This document shows, one piece after another, positions 6,288 to 13,120 of a stretch of 13,367 nt of DNA (within the stretch, counting starts at the first letter, position 1; each line of letters begins with the position of its first letter). The translations under genes and the position numbers were made by a program. Source of the stretch: Candidatus Fermentibacterota bacterium (lineage in GTDB: Bacteria; Fermentibacterota; Fermentibacteria; Fermentibacterales; JCC-6); the NCBI GenBank assembly GCA_030607835.1, contig JAUWJE010000019.1, positions 1 through 13,367 on the forward strand, written 5' to 3'. A model generated the notes under the pieces. The model saw only the letters and a list, made by a program, of their open reading frames with translations. It was not told where the DNA came from and did not search any database.

Positions 6288-6877
6288 ATACAATTCTGCT
6301 GACAATTGTTCTTGCACTTACGCCGTCAAACATGGAACTGGCTGAAGAGGCGCTTGTAATATCAAGTGAAGCTCTTTCAGACATTCTCGAATCTCATAAT
6401 GTTCAGGTTGTTACGATTGAAATCCTCGGTGAGCATGAGGGAGGATGGTTCATAGAGCAGACACTTACTTCAGTGCTCTGTGAGAATGGTATCACCATTA
6501 TTAGCTCAGTTTCCGATTCAGCATCCCATTCTTCCGAACGCTTGATGATTCGACCAATGGAAATGGTTGTTGAATACGGAGATGTAAGCAGACCATGGCT
6601 GATAGGAAGCAAACGCGTTGAGAGAATCGCTCGATGCGAGCTTTCGGCAAATCTGGTTGATTTAAACGGGGAAATTGTTATGACCGCAAGAACCGATGGT
6701 ACCGTGGATGACGTAGTATCATGGTCTGATGCATCTACCCTCAGTGGATCCAAGGAGTGGGAATGGCTCTCCAGAGAGCTGCCTGAAGAAACAGGTTCTG
6801 GAATTCTGGAACCTTTAATTGTTACCGGTGTGGTCGCCAGCCTTGTCTATCTGTTCTATTCCAGCAGAGCAGATTAG
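6284..6877 (+). CDS. Exported, membrane-anchored protein of unknown function
   Basis: The 197-residue protein has a short N-terminal hydrophobic stretch (NTILLTIVLALTPS), a mixed alpha/beta body and a C-terminal hydrophobic segment at about 174-193 (LEPLIVTGVVASLVYLFYSS) followed by only a few residues. The body has strands such as VQVVTIEILG, a helix FIEQTLTSVLCENG followed by ITIISSVS, and IARCELSANLVDLNGEIVMTARTDG. That arrangement is loosely like FlgO/CsgG-type domains, in which a helix-strand pair is followed by an 'L..l..L.d..tGei..s' strand pair. The likeness is weak and I do not name it. The ATG is well supported by AAGGA at 6273-6277, 6 nt upstream, and by the ATGA overlap. Position among lipoprotein and outer-membrane genes suggests an envelope role. 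Confidence 0.65.
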   Translation: MNTILLTIVLALTPSNMELAEEALVISSEALSDILESHNVQVVTIEILGEHEGGWFIEQTLTSVLCENGITIISSVSDSASHSSERLMIRPMEMVVEYGDVSRPWLIGSKRVERIARCELSANLVDLNGEIVMTARTDGTVDDVVSWSDASTLSGSKEWEWLSRELPEETGSGILEPLIVTGVVASLVYLFYSSRAD

Positions 6878-6918
6878 AAGAGCAAATTGATTTCATTTGA
6901 AATTACAGAGAAATTCTA

Positions 6919-7959
6919 ATGACGATGTCAGGACGATACACAACCCGCTTTAACTTGCGATCTGCTACTCTGATCCGATTCATAGCAGCTCTCATCACAA
7001 CTGCTGTTTTGCTTACAGTATCGCTTGCCTGCGATAATCAACCAGCCAGTGACAGTCTTGAAGAAGCAAGGCTGCTCAGGCAATCAGGACGGTATGTACA
7101 GTCTGTAATGCTTTTTGAAGAACTTGTGGCACGGGGAGACAGTCAACCCGGGTTACTGCTGGAATTCGCGGAAACAGCAGTTCTTGCGGCTCAGACGGAG
7201 AGAAGTTCCCTTTACAGACAGAAGGCCAGAGTAGCAGTTCTTCTTCTCTCTGAGCATTCTGACGATATTGATCAGAGAGAAATCGGGGAACTCTGGAGAA
7301 GACTGGCCTGGGAGATGGCTCGAAATGCTGATTCTCTCCAGGCATTTCAGTGTTTTGAACATGCACTGGACTATAATATCCAGGAAATATTCGAAGAGGA
7401 ATGGTTATTTCGCGGAGTATACGCCGGTGATCATCTGGAAATGCTGTCTGATATACCGGATAGCGTAATTAGTCTTCCCGCGGGGGACAGCCTGCTGTCA
7501 ATCGCAGCTGAGATTTACCTTGTCGAACTTGAAAGAATATCACGCTCCAGAACTGATCTGAGAGAGGATATACTGAAGGCCAGGTTGGCTTTGCTGCCGT
7601 ATACGCCCCGGATCCTGGAGGAACTCGATGTATTGACGGAACTTGACAGACTCGGAGGGATACAACCGGAAGATAGACAGAGAAGAATACACCTTCTTCT
7701 GGATTCGGCGGAAGACGATATAAGGCTGGGTAGAAGTGCCATCGCGCGGGAGAAACTGCTTGAAGTCTGGAATTCCGATTTCTCCGGAGAGAGAATACAG
7801 TCGGCATATATGCTGGGCCTGATGGAAGAAGAAAATAACAGTATAGAGAGCGCGCTTCAATGGTACAGAAGAGCGTGCAGTGTCTCTCCTGGATCATCTT
7901 CACTGGCTGCAAGCCTTGCAGCAGCAAGAAGGGATTCATTAACATATGGAATTGAATGA
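6919..7959 (+). CDS. TPR-like predicted lipoprotein
   Basis: The 346-residue protein has a long basic N-terminal region (to about residue 20), a hydrophobic core and SLAC, with Cys38 as the likely lipidation site; the lipobox is imperfect. The mature part is almost wholly alpha-helical, with repeated helix pairs reminiscent of tetratricopeptide repeats: LEEARLLRQSGRYVQSVMLF near 47-66, the segment around DSLQAFQCFEHALDYN near 137-152, SAIAREKLLEVWNSDF near 274-290, and SIESALQWYRRACSVSP near 309-325. Some are standard TPR pairs; others are degenerate. It lies directly before bamD, another TPR lipoprotein, with 13 nt between, so it may act in the same outer-membrane assembly setting; that is inference. 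The ATG at 6919 has no strong ribosome site; a second ATG is at 6925. Confidence 0.75.
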   Translation: MTMSGRYTTRFNLRSATLIRFIAALITTAVLLTVSLACDNQPASDSLEEARLLRQSGRYVQSVMLFEELVARGDSQPGLLLEFAETAVLAAQTERSSLYRQKARVAVLLLSEHSDDIDQREIGELWRRLAWEMARNADSLQAFQCFEHALDYNIQEIFEEEWLFRGVYAGDHLEMLSDIPDSVISLPAGDSLLSIAAEIYLVELERISRSRTDLREDILKARLALLPYTPRILEELDVLTELDRLGGIQPEDRQRRIHLLLDSAEDDIRLGRSAIAREKLLEVWNSDFSGERIQSAYMLGLMEEENNSIESALQWYRRACSVSPGSSSLAASLAAARRDSLTYGIE

Positions 7960-7972
7960 ACGGGATATCCGA

Positions 7973-8713
7973 ATGAAAAAATATTTTGCCTTTGTTGTAC
8001 TGATTCTGATTGCTGTTACATCCTGCGGGAGATCCTACAATACCAGAGGTCTGGATCATGAACAGCTTGAGCAGCTTGCTGATGCGGCATTCCTTGCTGA
8101 GGATTTCGATGATGCTTCCGGACTGTATACGGAACTGATGTTCGCATATCCCGGAGCGGCAAACACCGATCTGTATCTTTACAGGCTTGGTGTCTCCGAG
8201 GCTGCCTTGAGGTACTGGTCAGACGCGTTGTTCTACTTCAACCGCGTCCAGTCCGAGTACTCCCGGAGCTTAATGGTTGATGACTGTTTATTTCAATCTG
8301 CTCGAATCTGGTGGTTACAGAGGCATGACTACAGGAAGGATCTGACTCCGATCATGAACGCCAGAACTCTGTTGAGTTCTTTCTTTGAAAAATATCCTGG
8401 ATCCTCCCTGATTGAGGAAGCTACACTGCTCAGCGACAGTATCAGTAACGTCCTTTCGATGAGAGCTCTCTTTGTTGGGCAATTCTATGCAAGAAGAAAT
8501 GAATACGATGCATCCCTTCTTTATCTTCGTGAGGCTTTGAATGATTATGGTGATACGGAATGCAAAGCCGAAGTTCTTATGGCTATTGGTGGCGTCTATG
8601 CCTACAGGGGAAACGAATATTCAGCAAGAAGATTCTATCAGAGGGCACTTGACGAGTGCGAATTGAATGAAGAGCAGTTAATGGAACTGCAGACAATCCT
8701 GGAAGAACTATAA
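7973..8713 (+). CDS. bamD: Outer membrane protein assembly factor BamD
   Basis: BamD is the essential lipoprotein partner of BamA in the beta-barrel assembly machine. From ATG 7973 the product has 246 residues and a clean lipoprotein signal: MKKY, a hydrophobic core, and VTSC with Cys18. The mature part carries consecutive TPR-like repeats: EQLADAAFLAEDFDDASGLY followed by LMFAYPG, then YWSDALFYFNRVQSEYS, then ARTLLSSFFEKYPGSS, then the diagnostic BamD stretch FYARRNEYDASLLYLREALNDYGDT and a final YRGNEYSARRFYQRAL. An in-frame ATG at 7946 would overlap the previous gene by 14 nt and add nine charged residues before the signal peptide; this is less natural, so 7973 is preferred. nadD follows after a single base. 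Confidence 0.85.
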   Translation: MKKYFAFVVLILIAVTSCGRSYNTRGLDHEQLEQLADAAFLAEDFDDASGLYTELMFAYPGAANTDLYLYRLGVSEAALRYWSDALFYFNRVQSEYSRSLMVDDCLFQSARIWWLQRHDYRKDLTPIMNARTLLSSFFEKYPGSSLIEEATLLSDSISNVLSMRALFVGQFYARRNEYDASLLYLREALNDYGDTECKAEVLMAIGGVYAYRGNEYSARRFYQRALDECELNEEQLMELQTILEEL

Positions 8714-8714
8714 G

Positions 8715-9281
8715 CTGACAGGGCTTCTGGGGGGGACGTTCGATCCTCCTCATTTTGGCCATCTGGTTCTGGCTCTTGAGGCTTATTACAGGTTCCATTT
8801 AGAAAACGTTCTTTTTGTTCCCTCCAGATTCCCTCCACATAAACCCGGTATCAAAGTAACTCCATTTCATCACCGTTTCGAAATGACGAAGCTTGCCCTG
8901 CAGGATTCCCCTGAGCTGTCAGCTGCGGATATTGAACCTCATGAAAAGCCGTCCTGGACTGTAAATCTGCTGGAGAATCTTGCGGATGAAGGACTGGATG
9001 TCTGCTTCATCATGGGTATGGACAGTCTTGAAGAATTGCATACCTGGAAGTATCCCGAGCGTATTTCAAAAAGAGCGAAACTGGTAGTGGGAACGAGACC
9101 GGGATATGAAATATCATCTGTTGAGCCTGAAATCAGATCAATGATTGAGACCTTTCCTGTCCCCGGTCTGTTCATATCTTCAAGTGATCTCAGAGACAGA
9201 TTTGCCAGAGGATTGAATACACGCTATCTTGTACCTGGCAGCGTACAAAGATACATTGAGGAGAATGAACTTTATGCCTAA
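8715..9281 (+). CDS. nadD: Nicotinate-nucleotide adenylyltransferase NadD, apparent CTG start
   Basis: NadD joins nicotinate mononucleotide and ATP to give deamido-NAD in the cytoplasm. Read from CTG 8715, the 188-residue product begins TGLLGGTFDPPHFGH, the nucleotidyltransferase signature (GGTFDPPH about 6-13, GH 15-16), followed by VLFVPSRFPPHKP, then FIMGMDSLEELHTW (about 98-111) and the ISSSDLRDR motif (about 154-162), ending YIEENELYA. The frame is open back to a stop at 8679-8681 and holds no ATG, GTG or TTG before 8883. GGAAG at 8701-8705 lies 9 nt before the CTG, which begins one base after the bamD stop. Starting at ATG 8883 would delete the catalytic signature, so CTG (or a sequencing error there) is far more likely. 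Confidence 0.9.
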   Translation: MTGLLGGTFDPPHFGHLVLALEAYYRFHLENVLFVPSRFPPHKPGIKVTPFHHRFEMTKLALQDSPELSAADIEPHEKPSWTVNLLENLADEGLDVCFIMGMDSLEELHTWKYPERISKRAKLVVGTRPGYEISSVEPEIRSMIETFPVPGLFISSSDLRDRFARGLNTRYLVPGSVQRYIEENELYA

Positions 9282-10395
9282 AGAAAAGGCAGTTGACAGA
9301 CTTCTGAACGCGGTGCTTGATAAGGATGTCAGCGATATCCATTTCAAAGTCGGAAGCCTGCCGATTATTAGAAAAGCTGGAGAGATTGTTCATGTGTCTG
9401 AATTTGCTCCCATGAAGACGGAACATATGAACAGAATTATTGATGAGCTTGTGACTGAACATCAGGCTGAACGTCTCGATCGTGGTGAAGAGGTTGATCT
9501 GGGCTATTCGCTCCCAGGGAAAGCCAGGTTCAGGGTGAATATCTATCATCAGCGCGGAACACCTGCTGTAGTTATGCGCAGGATACCTTATGAGATTCCG
9601 AATATTGATGAGCTTGGCCTTCCAGAAGTAGTTAAGAAGATTTCGATGGAACCTCGTGGTCTGGTTCTTGTAACAGGTGCGACAGGCACCGGAAAATCAA
9701 CGACAATCGCAGCCATGATAGATTATATCAATCGTAACCGTACGACTCATATCGTAACCATAGAGGATCCAATAGAATTCCTGCACAGAGATATTAACTC
9801 CACAATATGTCAGCGTGAAGTCGGCATAGATACACAGAGCTGGAGTGCCGGACTTCGCGCTGTTTTCAGGCAGGACCCTGATGTAATCCTGATTGGAGAG
9901 ATGAGAGACCCTGAAACAATAGCAACCGCTCTGACATGTGCGGAAACCGGACACCTTGTTTTAAGTACACTTCACACAACAGATACTATGGAGACGATAT
10001 CACGTATTATCGATATTTTTCCCTCCTCTCAGCAGCATCTTGTAAGGTTTCAGCTTGGCCAGCTTATATGCGGAATCATATCACAGCGGCTTCTTCCGGG
10101 TAAGAAGGACGATGAAGAAGGTGAAATTAGCAGGAGAGTGCTTGCGGCAGAGGTGCTTGTTCAATCATCCACTGTTACTGAATGCATAATCCACCCTGAC
10201 AAGACATACCTTCTGCCTGAGATATTAGAGAAAAGTTATTCAACGTACGGCATGCAGACATTTGATATGGCGCTCTACCAGCTTATTGTGGATGAAAAAA
10301 TTGACAAAGAAACTGCCCTGGCCGCTGCATCCAATCCTACACAACTGGATCTGAAGCTCAAGGGCATTGAAACAGCTTCGGACTGGAGGATGTAA
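9274..10395 (+). CDS. pilT: PilT-type twitching/retraction ATPase
   Basis: PilT-family hexameric ATPases depolymerise type IV pili from the cytoplasmic side of the inner membrane. The 373-residue product has the N-terminal PAS-like domain (DVSDIHFKVGSLPIIRKAGE; DIHF is typical), Walker A GATGTGKS at 135-142, the Asp box (EDPIEFLH), Walker B DVILIGEMRD with D203/E209, and the His box HLVLSTLHTTD. The C-terminus keeps GMQTFDMALYQL and a closing LDLKLKGI. The motif AIRNLIRE, which marks classical PilT, is replaced by TVTECIIH (300-307). ATG 9274 is preferred because GAGGAG at 9258-9263 is 10 nt upstream; ATG 9265 is too close to it. The start overlaps the nadD stop by 8 nt. No pilin, PilB or PilC gene is visible nearby. 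PilU-like function is an alternative. Confidence 0.87.
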   Translation: MPKEKAVDRLLNAVLDKDVSDIHFKVGSLPIIRKAGEIVHVSEFAPMKTEHMNRIIDELVTEHQAERLDRGEEVDLGYSLPGKARFRVNIYHQRGTPAVVMRRIPYEIPNIDELGLPEVVKKISMEPRGLVLVTGATGTGKSTTIAAMIDYINRNRTTHIVTIEDPIEFLHRDINSTICQREVGIDTQSWSAGLRAVFRQDPDVILIGEMRDPETIATALTCAETGHLVLSTLHTTDTMETISRIIDIFPSSQQHLVRFQLGQLICGIISQRLLPGKKDDEEGEISRRVLAAEVLVQSSTVTECIIHPDKTYLLPEILEKSYSTYGMQTFDMALYQLIVDEKIDKETALAAASNPTQLDLKLKGIETASDWRM

Positions 10396-10397
10396 TA

Positions 10398-10736
10398 ATG
10401 ATGAATGCGAATCTGTTTGGTATTACACTTGATATTGTTCCGCTCGCGATTACTGCCGGTGCCATTCTGGTTGTTCTGGCTCTGATTCAGCTTTACCTCG
10501 GCCTCAGGGCTCAGGGAAGACCGAAGGTAACAGGGGAGGAAGCCATGATTGGTGAAACCGGAATTATCAGGAAAACATCGGGATTCAGGAAGCGATCGAT
10601 TGTGGAGATAAGGGGTGAACTTTGGTGGTGCGTACATCCGAAGGGTGAAGATCGGCTTGAAAAGGGAACGACTGTTGAGATTGTCGGGATTGAAGATGAT
10701 TCATTGATTCTTGAAGTGAAACGTTCTCAGGAATAA
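10398..10736 (+). CDS. Short NfeD-type membrane protein
   Basis: The 112-residue protein has one N-terminal transmembrane helix (about 14-36, VPLAITAGAILVVLALIQLYLGL) and a C-terminal OB-fold of the NfeD type: EAMIGETGIIRKTSG, an IVEIRGELWWCVHP strand pair, LEKGTTVEIVGIEDDSLILEV. It lacks the ClpP-like protease domain of long NfeD proteins. The soluble OB-fold of NfeD is known to pair with SPFH/stomatin proteins, and here the next gene is a slipin, 24 nt downstream. GGAGGA at 10385-10390 precedes the ATG by 7 nt; a second ATG follows directly at 10401. The pair is thought to organise membrane microdomains, but the exact role in this organism is not shown by the sequence. Confidence 0.85.
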   Translation: MMNANLFGITLDIVPLAITAGAILVVLALIQLYLGLRAQGRPKVTGEEAMIGETGIIRKTSGFRKRSIVEIRGELWWCVHPKGEDRLEKGTTVEIVGIEDDSLILEVKRSQE

Positions 10737-10760
10737 TAATAAATTGAGAAAGGAGTCTTG

Positions 10761-11519
10761 ATGTCAATCATAATTGTCATTGCTGTTGTACTTTTCTTTT
10801 TTCTTGTTTCAGCGCTGAAAGTGCTCAAGGAATATCAGAGAGGTGTAATATTCAGGCTTGGAAAGGTCATAGGACTTAAAGGACCCGGTCTGATAATTGT
10901 ATGGCCGCTTATAGACGCTATCCGGCGTGTTGATCTGAGGGTTATCGCGATGGATGTTCCTCCACAGGACGTTATTACACAGGACAATGTATCAGTGAGA
11001 GTGAACGCTGTTGTCTATTTCAGGGTTATCGACCCCAAGAAGGCTATTCTTGAAGTTGAAAACTACACCTACGCCACAAGTCAGCTGGCACAGACCACTC
11101 TCAGGAGTGTTCTTGGTGAGGCAACTCTCGATGAGCTTCTCTCGCAGAGGGATGAAATCAACGGTAAGCTGCAGAATATACTCGACAGAATGACCGATCC
11201 ATGGGGAATCAAGGTCAGTACGGTCGAAGTCAAGCATGTTGATCTCCCCGAAGAGATGCAGAGGGTTATGGCCAAGCAGGCTGAAGCCGAAAGAGACAGA
11301 AGAGCCAAGATCATAAGGGCAGACGCGGAGTTCCAGGCTTCACATAAGCTTGCTGAGGCCGCGGATATTATCGATGCACATCCGGTTGCTCTTCAGCTCC
11401 GATACTTGCAGACTCTGTCCGAGATCGCCGTGGAAAACAACTCGACTACCATATTCCCGTTGCCTATAGAGCTCCTTAAGCCCTTCCTGAAGCAGCTCGG
11501 TACCGATCAGAAGGACTAG
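10761..11519 (+). CDS. Slipin (SPFH/stomatin family membrane protein)
   Basis: The 252-residue protein begins with a strongly hydrophobic segment (about 2-20), then EYQRGVIFRLGKVIGLKGPG and IIVWPLIDAIRRVDLR, the core of the SPFH domain. VITQDNVSVRVNAVVYFRV and the later segment containing ATLDELLSQRDEIN are also diagnostic for slipins. The region around KQAEAERDRRAKIIRADAE is a charged coiled-coil helix, and the end (LQLRYLQTLSEIAVENNSTTIFPLP) is the usual slipin tail. ATG 10761 is chosen over TTG 10758 because AAGGAG at 10750-10755 is 5 nt before it. It follows nfeD, forming the conserved nfeD-stomatin pair, and is followed after 3 nt by dapA. Slipins oligomerise at membranes and are linked with membrane microdomains and proteolysis control. 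Confidence 0.93.
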   Translation: MSIIIVIAVVLFFFLVSALKVLKEYQRGVIFRLGKVIGLKGPGLIIVWPLIDAIRRVDLRVIAMDVPPQDVITQDNVSVRVNAVVYFRVIDPKKAILEVENYTYATSQLAQTTLRSVLGEATLDELLSQRDEINGKLQNILDRMTDPWGIKVSTVEVKHVDLPEEMQRVMAKQAEAERDRRAKIIRADAEFQASHKLAEAADIIDAHPVALQLRYLQTLSEIAVENNSTTIFPLPIELLKPFLKQLGTDQKD

Positions 11520-11522
11520 CCG

Positions 11523-12389
11523 GTGTTCAGCGGAGCAATTACAGCGCTGGTAACACCGTTCAGTAACGGTGCAATTGATACCGTCTCCCTGCGCAACCTT
11601 GTCAACTGGCAGATTGAGCAGGGGATAGACGGACTGCTTGCGTGTGGCTGTACTGGAGAAGCTGCAACTCTCAGTAATGAAGAGCATCGCCAGGTCGTCC
11701 GGACTGTTCTCGAGGCCGCGGAAGGTCGCGTTCCTGTTATTGCCGGAACCGGCACGAATGATACCGCTTCTTCCGTGGAACTGTCTATGGAAACAGCTGC
11801 CCTGGGTGTGGATGCCGTTCTGCTCATCACTCCCTATTACAATAAACCAACTCCCGAGGGGCAGATAGAACACTATACCCTGGTTGCGGACGCGGTTGAT
11901 TGTCCTGTGATACTCTATAATGTGCCTGGACGGACAGGTACGAATATGCTGCCGGAAGCAATAGCGCGACTGGCGGAACACCCGCGGATTGTTGCGATCA
12001 AGGATGCCGCCGGTTCAGCTGAGAGAGTAACCGCAATCCTGAATCTGTGCGATATAACCGTGCTGAGTGGTGATGATGCCATAGCTATGGCGCAGGTTGC
12101 ACTCGGGGCCGCGGGAGTCATTTCCGTTGTATCCAATATTGCGCCTGCGGCGATGTCTGAACTCATCTCTAATGCGGCCAAAGGTAATCTGCAGGAAGCA
12201 AGGAGAATTCAGGCCAGGATGTATCCGGTGATAAAAGCGATGTTCCTTGAGACAAATCCAATGCCGGTGAAGAAGTCACTTGCTATGATGGGCAGGATTC
12301 AGGACGAACTGCGGCTTCCGCTTGTCTCTATGAAAGAGGAGTTTGTTCCGGAACTGAGAAGAATACTGGAAAAGGCTGATCTGATCTGA
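11523..12389 (+). CDS. dapA: 4-hydroxy-tetrahydrodipicolinate synthase DapA
   Basis: DapA condenses pyruvate with aspartate semialdehyde, the first committed step to diaminopimelate and lysine, using a (beta/alpha)8 barrel. The 288-residue product has the Schiff-base lysine K160 (VAIKDAAGS), the tyrosine Y132 (LYNVPGRTG) with R137, and Y105/Y106 (ITPYYNKP). The first signature reads GCTGEAATLS, so the residue equivalent to E. coli Thr44 of the catalytic triad is Cys43, followed by T44. That is unusual for DapA; a related N-acetylneuraminate-lyase-type activity is an alternative, but the dapB neighbour and the rest of the sequence favour DapA. The start is GTG 11523 with AAGGA at 11511-11515. 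The stop overlaps the dapB ATG by one base (TGATG). Confidence 0.92.
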   Translation: MFSGAITALVTPFSNGAIDTVSLRNLVNWQIEQGIDGLLACGCTGEAATLSNEEHRQVVRTVLEAAEGRVPVIAGTGTNDTASSVELSMETAALGVDAVLLITPYYNKPTPEGQIEHYTLVADAVDCPVILYNVPGRTGTNMLPEAIARLAEHPRIVAIKDAAGSAERVTAILNLCDITVLSGDDAIAMAQVALGAAGVISVVSNIAPAAMSELISNAAKGNLQEARRIQARMYPVIKAMFLETNPMPVKKSLAMMGRIQDELRLPLVSMKEEFVPELRRILEKADLI

Positions 12390-13120
12390 TGAATATCTGC
12401 GTATTTGGCAGTGAAGGCAGAATGGGGCGACTCATCAGGGAAGAGGCAGGTGAATGCGTTATAGCGTGCTACGACAGAATCCCTCCGGGAACATCTGTTG
12501 ATGTTCAGCTTTCTCCTGAAGTCGATGTGGTCATAGATTTTTCGCTTCCGTCCGCCTGGAGAGATCTTGATGAACTGCTTAGTGACACTTCCGCGGGGCT
12601 TGTATCAGGAACAACCGGGCTGGGAGATACTGAAATGGAACTGCTTCGGAAGTGGTCTTCGGTAAGACCCGTCTTCTTTGCATCCAACATGAGCATGGGC
12701 ATATATGTTCTTGGCAGGCTTCTGCAAAGTGCAGCCTCCATGCTTGCCGACGATTTCGACCTGGAGATTGTGGAATTTCACCACAGAGGGAAGATCGACA
12801 GTCCCAGCGGTACGGCCTTGACTCTGCAGGACATCTGGGAGAAGAATGGTGGCGGAAAGAAGATCATGCATGGCAGGTCAGGACCTGCAGGGCCAAGAAA
12901 CCCGGATGAAACAGGCATTCATTCCGTCAGAGGCGGTGATATAGTCGGAGATCACCAGCTTTATCTGCTTGGAGACGGAGAGAAACTCCTTCTGTCTCAT
13001 TCAGCTACTGGAAGGAGAACATTCGCCCTTGGAGCACTGAAAGCTGCGGATTTCATTTTTGGAAAACCTCCAGGGCTATACTCGATGGAGGACATGATGA
13101 GTGAAAGAAGAGAAAAATGA
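12389..13120 (+). CDS. dapB: 4-hydroxy-tetrahydrodipicolinate reductase DapB
   Basis: DapB reduces the DapA product with NAD(P)H on the way to diaminopimelate. The 243-residue protein has the dinucleotide-binding loop GSEGRMG (7-13), VVIDFSLPSA (47-56), SGTTGL (73-78), FASNMSMGI (97-105), and the catalytic segment EFHHRGKIDSPSGTA (129-143) with H131/H132 and K135, then HSVRGGDIVGDH. Length is close to the shorter bacterial DapB proteins. It is translationally coupled to dapA by a one-base overlap, and its own stop overlaps the next ATG (ATGA). The two enzymes act one after the other, so coupling fits their roles. Diaminopimelate is the peptidoglycan cross-link residue in most diderms. Confidence 0.96.
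   Translation: MNICVFGSEGRMGRLIREEAGECVIACYDRIPPGTSVDVQLSPEVDVVIDFSLPSAWRDLDELLSDTSAGLVSGTTGLGDTEMELLRKWSSVRPVFFASNMSMGIYVLGRLLQSAASMLADDFDLEIVEFHHRGKIDSPSGTALTLQDIWEKNGGGKKIMHGRSGPAGPRNPDETGIHSVRGGDIVGDHQLYLLGDGEKLLLSHSATGRRTFALGALKAADFIFGKPPGLYSMEDMMSERREK

Noticed and set aside
6890..6903. ATTTCA-TT-TGAAAT palindrome before the 6919 gene
   Set aside because: Short, AT-rich, with a 2-nt centre in an AT-rich gap; such matches are common by chance and no T-run or other site accompanies it.
7469..8059. Long open frame (196 codons) on the minus strand across the TPR lipoprotein and bamD
   Set aside because: Both sense-strand genes have signal peptides and repeat patterns that explain the sequence; the antisense translation shows no family features.
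9229..9273. Longer PilT N-terminus from an upstream start at 9229
   Set aside because: It would overlap nadD by 53 nt and add residues not typical of the family; GAGGAG is well placed for ATG 9274 instead.
8883..9281. nadD starting at ATG 8883 (132 aa)
   Set aside because: This would remove the GGTFDPPHFGH and FPPHK motifs that are plainly encoded upstream in the same open frame.
11340..11981. Long open frame (213 codons) on the minus strand across the slipin-dapA junction
   Set aside because: It lies opposite two well-identified genes, crosses their boundary, and its translation has no recognisable domain. It is a shadow frame.
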